Shown here: piece after piece, positions 25,603 through 32,149 of the stretch
How positions within the stretch are numbered: position 1 is the first letter of the stretch
Layout of the letters: every line of letters begins with the position of its first letter
Notes under the pieces: generated by a model
Told to the model about the DNA's origin: nothing
The model's input: the letters and a program-made list of their open reading frames with translations, nothing else
The model's database searches: none
Translations under genes and position numbers: made by a program
Source of the DNA: JAWUWD01 sp034112085
GTDB taxonomy: Bacteria; Bacteroidota; Bacteroidia; Cytophagales; Cyclobacteriaceae
Length of the DNA: 32,149 bases
Assembly (NCBI GenBank): GCA_034112085.1
Contig: JAWUWD010000090.1
Location: forward strand, 1 to 32,149
Reading direction: 5' to 3'

Positions 25603-26310
25603 TCAGAGGATTCCTAAAATTTGATCGAGTGAGGAAACTTCAAAAGTGGACTTATGTGGTCGCCCATTTTTTGATGGATTGAAATACACGGTATCTATAC
25701 CAGAATTAAGAGCCCCAGCAATATCTGTTTTCAGATTGTCACCTATCATCAAGGCACTGCTAGATGTGCATTGTGACAGTTCGAGTGCGTGGGCGAAAAA
25801 TGCTGTATCTGGTTTCGTATACCCACAGCCGTCTGAGGTTATCACCTGTTCAAAGTAGTGATTGATACCAGAGGCTTCTAATTTTATCGCCTGTACATCT
25901 TCAAAACCATTGGTGAGGATATACATAGGATGTTTTTTGTGTAGTGTTTCTAAGATTGATAGGGCATGAGGAAGTAGATTGGGCTTGCGTGGACATTCAT
26001 ATAAATACTCTGTAGATATTTTAAGAGAAAGTGATTTATCACCTATGCCTAGTGCTATCAATATTTGATCAAAGCGATTTTCTCTGATTTGTTCTTTGCC
26101 TATTTTACCTTTGTTGTATTGGTGCCAAAGCTTTTCATTGACCTTGTTAAATGATTTGAAAAATGACTCGAAGTCAAATAATTGATGTTGAACCAAATAG
26201 ACATCAAATAAATCTGACAACGTTTCCTTGGAGCTCGAGACATAATCCCACAAAGTATGATCCAAGTCAAAGAAAAGTACTTGATAAGACCGTTTGTTTA
26301 CTGCACCCAT
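25603..26310 (-). CDS. yjjG: HAD-family hydrolase, YjjG-like nucleotidase
   Basis: A 235-residue HAD phosphatase. Motif I is FFDLDHTLWDY with D15/D17, motif II ILTNGFEDVQ, motif III GYTKPD with the Lys, and motif IV MIGDNLKTDIAGA. The helical cap between motifs I and II (subclass I) and the WDY after motif I match the YjjG type, which dephosphorylates non-canonical pyrimidine nucleoside monophosphates. Substrate is inferred from the family. The start overlaps the end of the upstream arsR-type gene by 13 bases, so the two are co-transcribed. Confidence 0.88.
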   Translation of the reverse strand: MGAVNKRSYQVLFFDLDHTLWDYVSSSKETLSDLFDVYLVQHQLFDFESFFKSFNKVNEKLWHQYNKGKIGKEQIRENRFDQILIALGIGDKSLSLKISTEYLYECPRKPNLLPHALSILETLHKKHPMYILTNGFEDVQAIKLEASGINHYFEQVITSDGCGYTKPDTAFFAHALELSQCTSSSALMIGDNLKTDIAGALNSGIDTVYFNPSKNGRPHKSTFEVSSLDQILGIL

Positions 26311-26681
26311 TTTTTATTTTCTATTTTATTGATAGCAAGTTCTCGGTTTGAATTCAATGTCTGATAAGTAGATAAATCACTCTTCAAAGTTTGATCTTTA
26401 TCCAAGAATGAAAAGATTTGTTTGATGATATCTTTGACTTCATCTTTGATGTAATAAAATGCCCACTGATCTTGCTTTCTAATACTAAGAATTCCTGAGT
26501 TCTTGAGGTAAGTAAGGTGTCTTGCGGTTTTCGTTTGTGTGAAATCAAGGATGTGTTCTAGATCCGAGATACATAACTCTTCTTTGACATATACCAGATG
26601 AAGAATCCTAATTCTAGCTTCTTCTGAGACTGCCTTGAAGATTTGAGAACCTACGTTGATCGAAAAATTTTTTAGACGCAT
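26298..26681 (-). CDS. ArsR-family winged-helix regulator
   Basis: A 127-residue protein whose first 95 residues form an ArsR-type winged helix: EARIRILHLVYVKEELCISDLEHIL, recognition helix QTKTARHLTYLKNSG and wing IRKQDQWAFYYIKD. The tail (about 96-127) is Lys/Ser-rich with no recognised domain. The classic metal site ELCVCDL reads ELCISDL here, leaving one Cys, so metal sensing of the ArsR3 type is unlikely. It overlaps yjjG, and the yjjG pair is preceded by a good promoter box. The target and inducer are unknown; a target could be the divergent gene at 26780, 98 bases away. Confidence 0.88.
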   Translation of the reverse strand: MRLKNFSINVGSQIFKAVSEEARIRILHLVYVKEELCISDLEHILDFTQTKTARHLTYLKNSGILSIRKQDQWAFYYIKDEVKDIIKQIFSFLDKDQTLKSDLSTYQTLNSNRELAINKIENKKWVQ

Positions 26682-26700
26682 GGCAACTTTTTAATGTATT

Positions 26701-26708
26701 CAAAGTTA
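26701..26708 (-). promoter_or_regulatory. Candidate -7 promoter box for arsR-yjjG
   Basis: Read on the minus strand, CTTATAACTTTGAATAC contains TAACTTTG, an exact TAnnTTTG box, 19 bases before the ATG. The leader would be about 13 bases. Confidence 0.5.
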
Positions 26709-26779
26709 TAAGAAATCGAGGCATAAGCTTTAGTTATAGTTATTTTAAATAAATTAGCATTCAGAAAAAATAAAGCGCA

Positions 26780-27415
26780 TTGAAGGTTCGACATTTCATC
26801 ATACTATTTCTATTTACTGTAACTTCTTCGGCTAATCTGTTGGCACAGGGGAAGAAACATATTATTCAACTTTCTGGAATAATAGTAGGTGAAGATAGCT
26901 TGTCTGGAGCACCTGGAGTTCATGTATACGTCCCTAAAGCTGGTCGCGGTACTACCACCAGTGTTTTGGGCTATTTCAGTATGCCTGTTTTGGCCAATGA
27001 TAGTGTAGTTATCAGCGCCATTGGATATAAAAAGCAAAGCTATATTGTCCCAGAAATAGCTCCTTCGGGAGATCATATTACATTATTGGTTGAGTTAGTG
27101 ACTGATGTCACCTACCTGGAGTCTGTACAGATTATGTCATTTCCGACAGAAGCATTATTCAAAGAAGCTGTCGTTGCTTTGAATTTACCAGTTGATGGGA
27201 ATTCTGTTGAGAACGAAAATCTCAATTCTGACTTATTGGCTTATATGGCATCAGTAGCTGCGATGGATGCAGGTATGAATTATCGCAATTACATGAACGA
27301 CCAGATCTATTTTCAAAATGATAAATTTCAGCCGAGAGTTAATCCTTTACTAAACCCATTCAGATGGGCCCAGTTTATCCGTGCGATTAAGAACGGTGAT
27401 TTCAAGAAGAAATAA
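26780..27415 (+). CDS. Exported protein with carboxypeptidase-regulatory-like domain
   Basis: A 211-residue protein with a signal peptide (FIILFLFTVTSSANLLAQ). It then has a CarboxypepD_reg-like beta-sandwich at about residues 28-110 (LSGIIVGEDSLSGAPGVHVYVPKAG, GYFSMPVLANDSVVISAIGYKKQ). The C-terminal 90 residues have a helical pattern with FRWAQFIRAIKNGDFKKK at the end. Such domains usually precede TonB receptors, but here no receptor follows; the family is known as stand-alone exported proteins in Bacteroidota. The start is TTG at 26780, because an in-frame stop lies three codons upstream and no ATG precedes the signal peptide. Function unknown. Confidence 0.8.
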   Translation: MKVRHFIILFLFTVTSSANLLAQGKKHIIQLSGIIVGEDSLSGAPGVHVYVPKAGRGTTTSVLGYFSMPVLANDSVVISAIGYKKQSYIVPEIAPSGDHITLLVELVTDVTYLESVQIMSFPTEALFKEAVVALNLPVDGNSVENENLNSDLLAYMASVAAMDAGMNYRNYMNDQIYFQNDKFQPRVNPLLNPFRWAQFIRAIKNGDFKKK

Positions 27416-27426
27416 TTTTTTTCTAC

Positions 27427-28572
27427 TCAATCCAATTTTCTGTAGTAATATAGCATATGCTCAGGCATCAAGTCCGGATGTATGATTTTCACCAAGTCTT
27501 TGAGTACTATATCTGGTCGAGTGAATCCTGACTCGAAATAATCATTACCACCATTTGGTATTTGTCGTGCGTTGTATGTGAAGACTTGTTTTTTAGAAAA
27601 TGCTTCAAATCTTGAATAGCGTTGATCTGCTCCTTTGAGCGCATCTAGAGAATAGTAATTGGCAGCACCAATCCAGTAATCTGCTTGATAAGCCTTTTCA
27701 AATACAGCCTCAAAACTCAACTCCAAACTTCCTGATTCTGGTGTGTTTTTCCACAGAAAATCAGCTCGAGAATCTTTGAAAAATTTCCCAGCCCAACTAC
27801 GACCACCTGGCATAAACCAAGTGTCACCATAAACTATTCCGCTAAATACAGTTGGATCTTTCTCTTGGGACTCAACTAGTTTTAAAGTGCTATTATAACT
27901 GTCTGCAATGATTTGAAATATAGAGTCAGCTTCCTTTTCTTTATCGAAAAATAGGGCCATAAATTTGATCCATTCAGCTCTTCCCAATGGTGTTTCTTCT
28001 AGGTATTCTGCATTCTGTATAACTTTGATTCCACTTCTTTCAAAAGGAGTCAAATGACTGTAGTCTCCTGTCATACTATAAGTCATTAGGACTTCTGGAG
28101 AAAGGTCTAGCAATACTTCAACATTGAGGTTGTTATCTCTGCCAACTTCTCTTGTAATCCCATTTTCGACTTGACTTTTTACCTTTTCAGATGAGATATA
28201 TTGAGTTGAAGGGAATCCAATTAACTTATCAGATTCCTCTAGTAGATCAAGTGGGGTGATATGTGTTGTAGATGTGCAAACAAGACTTTCTATAGGTGTT
28301 CTAATAATTGTTTTATTGCTCAATGAATCAGGAACGGTCATTCCCTTTGGTATTAGCCAGTAGGATAATCCTTGCGTGTCACCCTTGAAAGGCTCTCTAA
28401 TTTCAACCAGTTTTATATCGTCAAATGAAGTCACTTTAAAACCCTTAGCGTATTGCAGGTAATCATCAGAAGTCGAATGGAGAATACGCTCATCACTAGT
28501 GGTTTGAGAGCTGTGACATCCAAACACAAAGAGGAAGACGATGGATAGTGCTGATAATATTTGATATTTCAT
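27427..28572 (-). CDS. BtuF/FecB-like substrate-binding lipoprotein, likely for cobalamin
   Basis: A 381-residue periplasmic-binding-protein-like lipoprotein (ABC transporter type III binding fold). From the ATG at 28572 it has a lipoprotein signal with Cys19 in FLFVFGC-HSS. An extension about 80 residues long follows (YAKGFKVTSF...LSYWLIPKG), then a BtuF-like two-lobe fold: RTPIESLVCTSTTHITPLDLLEESDKLIGF and LNVEVLLDLSPEVLMTYS. The gene is divergent from a cobalamin riboswitch and BtuB/BtuG-like genes, so cobalamin is the likely ligand (inferred); an iron chelate is the alternative. No BtuC or BtuD gene lies in the window. A start at 28593 is possible but adds seven residues before a normal signal. 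Confidence 0.85.
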   Translation of the reverse strand: MKYQILSALSIVFLFVFGCHSSQTTSDERILHSTSDDYLQYAKGFKVTSFDDIKLVEIREPFKGDTQGLSYWLIPKGMTVPDSLSNKTIIRTPIESLVCTSTTHITPLDLLEESDKLIGFPSTQYISSEKVKSQVENGITREVGRDNNLNVEVLLDLSPEVLMTYSMTGDYSHLTPFERSGIKVIQNAEYLEETPLGRAEWIKFMALFFDKEKEADSIFQIIADSYNSTLKLVESQEKDPTVFSGIVYGDTWFMPGGRSWAGKFFKDSRADFLWKNTPESGSLELSFEAVFEKAYQADYWIGAANYYSLDALKGADQRYSRFEAFSKKQVFTYNARQIPNGGNDYFESGFTRPDIVLKDLVKIIHPDLMPEHMLYYYRKLD

Positions 28573-28669
28573 AGGTTTTGAATTAAGCGACAATTATAGT
28601 GATTTAGTTTTTTTATAGAAATAACATTCTCTAATATTACCTAAGTTTTGGTGCTTGTACTCTTCGAGG

Positions 28670-28850
28670 ATAGGCTTAAAAGGGAATTCGGTGACTTCAT
28701 TTATTTGAAAATCCCGAAGCTGTTCCCGCAACTGTAAACTCGATCCTGATGATTCATTAGGATAGTATGTTTTGAACCGCATTACCACTGTACGCTTTAG
28801 GCGGATGGGAAGGTATTCAAAATCGAGTGAGCCAGGAGACCTGCCAGACA
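28670..28850 (+). ncRNA. Cobalamin (B12) riboswitch aptamer
   Basis: The plus strand has the class hallmarks in order: AGGGAATTCGGTG (28681-28693), AATCCCG, GCTGTTCCCGCAACTGTAA (28719-28737, the B12 box core), a paired variable arm, and GAGCCAGGAGACCTGCC (about 28829-28845). It lies in the 380-base gap upstream of the TonB-receptor gene with the right orientation. Adenosylcobalamin-type binding would lower expression of the receptor and BtuG-like gene. End positions are approximate. A reading frame on the opposite strand of this region is a shadow. Confidence 0.95.
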
Positions 28851-28860
28851 AATTTTAATG

Positions 28861-28952
28861 CAAAGCTTTCGGGAGTTAGGGCTTGAGGACAGGTACTTGT
28901 TATATCTATCTTTTATAGAATTTCCGATGCTTTGTGTTTGTTAGAAAAACAC
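28861..28952 (+). promoter_or_regulatory. Putative riboswitch expression platform
   Basis: After the aptamer, CAAAGC (28861-28866) could pair with GCTTTG (28929-28934). A second hairpin, TGTGTTT (28933-28939) with AAACACA (28947-28953), abuts the ATG of the TonB-receptor gene at 28953. The two share bases, so they compete. No T-run terminator is seen, so control of translation rather than termination is inferred. Confidence 0.4.
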
Positions 28953-30866
28953 ATGAAGCGATTATTAATCATATTATTTGTTTTCACTACTGGCGTAGTT
29001 AATGCGCAGCAGGAGACAGATTCTGTGAGATTACTTTCGGAAGTCAAAGTCCAAGATAAGCGTCTTAAAACCTATGCTACTGGTAACAAACTTATTCAGA
29101 TTAATCCAGAAGTTATTAAAAACCAATCATATAGTAGTTTTACTGACTTACTTACCCGCAACACATCGGTTAATATTCGATCATATGGAGTAAGTGGCTT
29201 GTCTACGATCTCTTTTCGTGGATCAGGTAGTAATCATTCTGCTATACTGTGGGAGGGAATCAATTTGCAAAGTCCTTCTAATGGATCATTGGATTTGACA
29301 TTGCTACCAGTCTCTTTCGTAGATAATGTGACCTTGCAATTTGGAGGAGGAAGTACCTTGTTTGGTTCTGGAGCTTTAGGCGGAGCTATACATATTGCAG
29401 GTAGCCAACCTGAGTTCGATAATAGGTCGACTAAAATCTCTTTGTCCCAACAGTTAGGAAGCTTTGGGAATCAATACACAGGAGTTAATCTTAAATATTC
29501 TGGAAAGGACTACGAAGTGAAACTGAGAGTCTTTACTAAGAAAGCTGATAATGACTTTTCATTTGATAATAGATTTACGCTACAAAGGGAAAAGCAAGAA
29601 AATGCAGATTTAAAACAATCAGGAGTGATGCTTGAAGTTGCTTATCGCCTAAAAGATAATCATACGGTTCAAGCTAAATATTGGTTACAAGACAATTTGA
29701 TTAACATTTCAAAAGTAGCAAGTGCAGGAGCACCTTCATTCGCTACACAGGCAGATTATTTTCATCGTGGATTGATCTTATGGGAAATGGATAAGGGTAA
29801 AGATGCTTTCAATATGAAAAGTGCATTTGTATTGCATGAATTGATTTATGATAATAAAGTCAATATTTTATCTAATAGCCTAACAAAAGCTTGGACAAAT
29901 GAAGCTAGCTGGGATCATCAATTTTCCAAATATTGGCAACTACAGACTGGCGTTAATCATACCTATGAAAGTGGTGAGTCGGACGGATACGGTACTTTAA
30001 TTCCCGATCGTCATCGCACGGCTTTATTCACTGCATTGAAAGGGTTGATCAATAATAAACTGGAAACTACACTAGCGCTTAGAGAAGCTTATAATGTAGG
30101 TCAATGGTCACCATTTCTGCCTTCATTGGGATTGCATTATCAACCTGACCCTAAGTACGGAATCAAAGGCAAAATAGCAAGAAGTTATCGCATCCCTACG
30201 TTTAATGATTTGTATTGGGCGACTGGAGGAAACCCTATATTGTTGCCAGAAAAAGGTGTCAATATAGAATTGGGTAGTGAGCAAATTTACGAGTTGGGAA
30301 AAGTAGAATTGCAAAACGAGTTGACCATTTTCAGTAACTACATTCATAATTGGATTCAATGGATCCCAGGTTCGGTGGGGATATGGTCTCCCAATAATGT
30401 GCAGGAAGTTTGGTCTAGAGGTGTTGAGGCCACTAGTCAAGCGCTTATTTCTCTCAATTCTGAATCATTACTTCGTTTAAATGGTAGTTATCAACACACT
30501 AATACCACAAAAGAGAAAACTAAGACTCAAGCAGGACAAAATGAGCTAGGCAAGCAGTTGATATATGTGCCATATCATCAGGGTAATCTATCGTTGTTAT
30601 GGAATAAAAAACTATCCACTATTGGGACGAAAATTAACTATACAGGAAGTCAGTTTACAACTGGAGATAACGATAGCAAAAGAGCGCTTGATCAATATAC
30701 GATTATAGATATATCAGCTAGCCAAAATTTTAGTATTAGAAATGAACATAGTTTAATGATCGGGATGGAGATCAAAAATTTGGGTAATAAATCTTATGAA
30801 GTAAGAGCTAATTATCCTATGCCAGGTAGAAGTTTTAATGTAAACATTAATTATCAATTCAATTAA
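28953..30866 (+). CDS. BtuB-like TonB-dependent cobalamin receptor
   Basis: A 637-residue TonB-dependent receptor. The signal peptide is MKRLLIILFVFTTGVVNAQ. A plug domain spans about residues 30-150 (SSFTDLLTRNTSVNIRSYGVSGLSTISFRGSGSNHSAILWEGINL, shown by NTSVNIRSYG and GSGALGGAIHIAG). A barrel follows with the C-terminal NVNINYQFN. The typical BtuB length is about 600-650. Vitamin B12 specificity is supported by the cobalamin riboswitch directly upstream and the BtuG-like gene 11 bases downstream. The start is the ATG at 28953; the TTG at 28932 would put seven residues before a normal signal. Confidence 0.9.
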   Translation: MKRLLIILFVFTTGVVNAQQETDSVRLLSEVKVQDKRLKTYATGNKLIQINPEVIKNQSYSSFTDLLTRNTSVNIRSYGVSGLSTISFRGSGSNHSAILWEGINLQSPSNGSLDLTLLPVSFVDNVTLQFGGGSTLFGSGALGGAIHIAGSQPEFDNRSTKISLSQQLGSFGNQYTGVNLKYSGKDYEVKLRVFTKKADNDFSFDNRFTLQREKQENADLKQSGVMLEVAYRLKDNHTVQAKYWLQDNLINISKVASAGAPSFATQADYFHRGLILWEMDKGKDAFNMKSAFVLHELIYDNKVNILSNSLTKAWTNEASWDHQFSKYWQLQTGVNHTYESGESDGYGTLIPDRHRTALFTALKGLINNKLETTLALREAYNVGQWSPFLPSLGLHYQPDPKYGIKGKIARSYRIPTFNDLYWATGGNPILLPEKGVNIELGSEQIYELGKVELQNELTIFSNYIHNWIQWIPGSVGIWSPNNVQEVWSRGVEATSQALISLNSESLLRLNGSYQHTNTTKEKTKTQAGQNELGKQLIYVPYHQGNLSLLWNKKLSTIGTKINYTGSQFTTGDNDSKRALDQYTIIDISASQNFSIRNEHSLMIGMEIKNLGNKSYEVRANYPMPGRSFNVNINYQFN

Positions 30867-30877
30867 ATAATAGATCA

Positions 30878-31975
30878 ATGAAAATGAATTACTTAAGTAG
30901 ATTAGTTTGGAGTGTTTTAGTAGGAGCCACAGTGATTATGACCTCCTGTTCAGGCGATGATGAATCAGCACTACCTGAAGCAGGAACAGATGGTTTTTTT
31001 GTAGTTAATGAAGGTGGATTCTTAAATGGAAATGCTAGCCTATCTTACTTTAATAAAAGCACCAAGATTATGACAAATGACGTATTTTTAGATGCGACTA
31101 GCCGACCTCTTGGAGATCAAGCTCAATCAATGACTATTTTTGAAGATAAAGGATATATTGTAGTACAAAGCTCAAGTAAAATCGAAGTCATAGATTCTAA
31201 AGACTTTAGTAGTACAACTACTATTACAGAAGGACTTAGTTCTCCTAGATACTTCCTGGGGATCAGTAGTACTAAGGGATATGTGTCAGATTGGGGATCA
31301 GATAGCAAAACCGGAACCATCAAAGTGCTAGATTTGATGTCTAATACTGTTACTAAATCTATAGCGACTGGGCAGGGTGCAAATAAAATGATTTTCGTTG
31401 GAAACAAAGTTTATGTTACTACCACTGGTGGTTTTGGTAGTCTTGATAATAATATTCAAGTAATAAGCACTGATACTGATGCAATTATCAAAACCATACA
31501 AGTAGGTGATAACCCTAAAAGTATTGTTTCGGATGAAGCTGGAACAATTTGGGTAGCTGGAACAGGTAGTGTAGTTTATAATCCTGATTTTTCAGTAGAT
31601 GAGGCAAATTCGACTGCAGGCTTTATTGCCAAAATTGTAAATGATGAAGTAGAAGTGATTTTCTCAATGCCATCAAAGGCTTCAGGCCCTAGCAATTTGG
31701 AGATCAATACGACTGCTAGCAATCTGTATTTTGACTATGCTGGAAACATATATACACTAGAAACGGCAGGTGTTGGCGCAGGCGCTTCAATTGATATTAA
31801 GCAATTCATCAATAAGAGTTTTTATGGGCTTGACTTAGATCCATCTACAAACAATATATTGGGATTTGACGCAGGAGACTTTACTTCAGCTGGCACTATG
31901 TCTCGTTATGATGAATCAGGTACGTTGATAGACTCCTATGAGGTAGGAATTATTCCTAATGGTGCAGGATTATAA
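30878..31975 (+). CDS. BtuG-like surface lipoprotein, YncE-type beta-propeller (DUF5074-like)
   Basis: A 365-residue lipoprotein with Cys24 in VIMTSC-SGDDESA. The acidic residues right after the Cys (SGDDE) resemble the Bacteroidota surface-lipoprotein export signal. The mature part shows repeated propeller strands (DKGYIVVQSSSKIEVIDSK, TGTIKVLDLMSNTVTKSIATG, NNIQVISTDTDAIIKTIQVG, EAGTIWVAGTG), six or seven blades, as in YncE/DUF5074. In Bacteroides, BtuG is a surface propeller lipoprotein that binds B12 very tightly and hands it to BtuB; this gene has the same size, location and context, so I infer that role. It lies 11 bases downstream of the receptor in the riboswitch-controlled operon. 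Confidence 0.82.
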   Translation: MKMNYLSRLVWSVLVGATVIMTSCSGDDESALPEAGTDGFFVVNEGGFLNGNASLSYFNKSTKIMTNDVFLDATSRPLGDQAQSMTIFEDKGYIVVQSSSKIEVIDSKDFSSTTTITEGLSSPRYFLGISSTKGYVSDWGSDSKTGTIKVLDLMSNTVTKSIATGQGANKMIFVGNKVYVTTTGGFGSLDNNIQVISTDTDAIIKTIQVGDNPKSIVSDEAGTIWVAGTGSVVYNPDFSVDEANSTAGFIAKIVNDEVEVIFSMPSKASGPSNLEINTTASNLYFDYAGNIYTLETAGVGAGASIDIKQFINKSFYGLDLDPSTNNILGFDAGDFTSAGTMSRYDESGTLIDSYEVGIIPNGAGL

Positions 31976-31990
31976 TTAGTTGTTAATTTT

Positions 31991-32023
31991 AACCCTACTA
32001 ATCTATAAAGATTAGTAGGGTTT
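31991..32023 (+). terminator. Intrinsic terminator of the btuB-btuG operon
   Basis: AACCCTACTAATCT (31991-32004) pairs perfectly with AGATTAGTAGGGTT (32009-32022) around an ATAA loop. The T tail is short (three T). It lies 15 bases after the stop of the BtuG-like gene. Confidence 0.8.
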
Positions 32024-32039
32024 CATATAACTATCAACA

Positions 32040-32149
32040 ATGAATCTTCAGGACAGAATAACACAATCGAAAACCTCTATCTTCAAGGCTGTATTCCCTA
32101 ATACAACGAATCATTATGACACACTCTTTGGAGGGACAGCTTTGCAACT
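32040..32149 (+). CDS. Hotdog-fold acyl-CoA thioesterase (3'-partial)
   Basis: The ATG at 32040 opens a frame to the window edge (36 codons), too short to stand out. The sequence reads MNLQDRITQSKTSIFKAVFP, then NTTNHYDTLFGGTALQ, a match to the YciA/acyl-CoA hydrolase N-terminus with the conserved Asn/His and LFGG motif. The enzyme would hydrolyse acyl-CoA in the cytoplasm. It starts 17 bases after the upstream terminator. Function is inferred from about 36 residues only. Confidence 0.7.
   Translation, partial: MNLQDRITQSKTSIFKAVFPNTTNHYDTLFGGTALQ

Noticed and set aside
28594..28851. 85-residue minus-strand frame
   Set aside because: It is the antisense of the cobalamin riboswitch, which fully explains the sequence conservation here.
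1..32149. Search for tRNA, rRNA, CRISPR, insertion sequences and phage genes
   Set aside because: Nothing supported by the sequence was seen.

Overview
The window looks like a chromosome segment of a marine-type Bacteroidota bacterium, probably of the Cytophagales (Flammeovirga/Reichenbachiella-like). This is inferred from several signs: low GC, a type IX secretion (T9SS) C-terminal sorting domain, the T9SS regulator PorX, -7 promoter boxes of the TAnnTTTG type, surface-lipoprotein signals, FadL-like and TonB-dependent outer-membrane proteins, and short prolyl-tRNA synthetase. No rRNA, tRNA, CRISPR array, integrase or transposase was seen. Most of the window is core chromosome, with two envelope/nutrient sections at its ends.

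Left part (1-11611). A giant mosaic secreted protein, cut by the window edge, carries LRR, Ig-like, FN3-like, FG-GAP/VCBS and ASPIC domains and a T9SS tail. A strong terminator separates it from convergent lpxD (lipid A synthesis), which lies downstream of an HD-domain phosphohydrolase. Divergent from these is a tightly overlapping operon: porX (T9SS response regulator), tsaE (tRNA t6A synthesis) and an alanine-dehydrogenase-like gene.

Middle (11620-19255). A FadL-like porin and an odd secreted protein rich in aromatic residues and Ser/Arg/Gly form one operon, divergent from proS. Then follow an NfeD-flotillin pair ending in a clear terminator, an Mpo1-like membrane protein and a DEAD-box RNA helicase.

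Right-middle (19452-26681, nearly all minus strand). A large exported BNR/sortilin-like propeller protein is followed by a 620-base gene-poor stretch. That stretch holds a 27-codon ORF with a perfect Shine-Dalgarno sequence and a UUCG-loop terminator. Next come a degenerate Hpt-like protein, proline-catabolic pruA, and an arsR-yjjG pair.

Right end (26780-32149). A small carboxypeptidase-regulatory-like exported protein is followed by a vitamin B12 uptake locus: a BtuF-like lipoprotein on the minus strand and, divergently, a cobalamin riboswitch, a BtuB-like TonB receptor and a BtuG-like surface propeller lipoprotein. After a terminator the window ends in the first 36 codons of a hotdog acyl-CoA thioesterase.

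The most interesting items are the 27-residue SD-led peptide next to a His-less Hpt protein, the low-complexity secreted protein, the B12 locus with its putative expression platform, and the alanine-dehydrogenase homologue that lacks the usual catalytic histidine.
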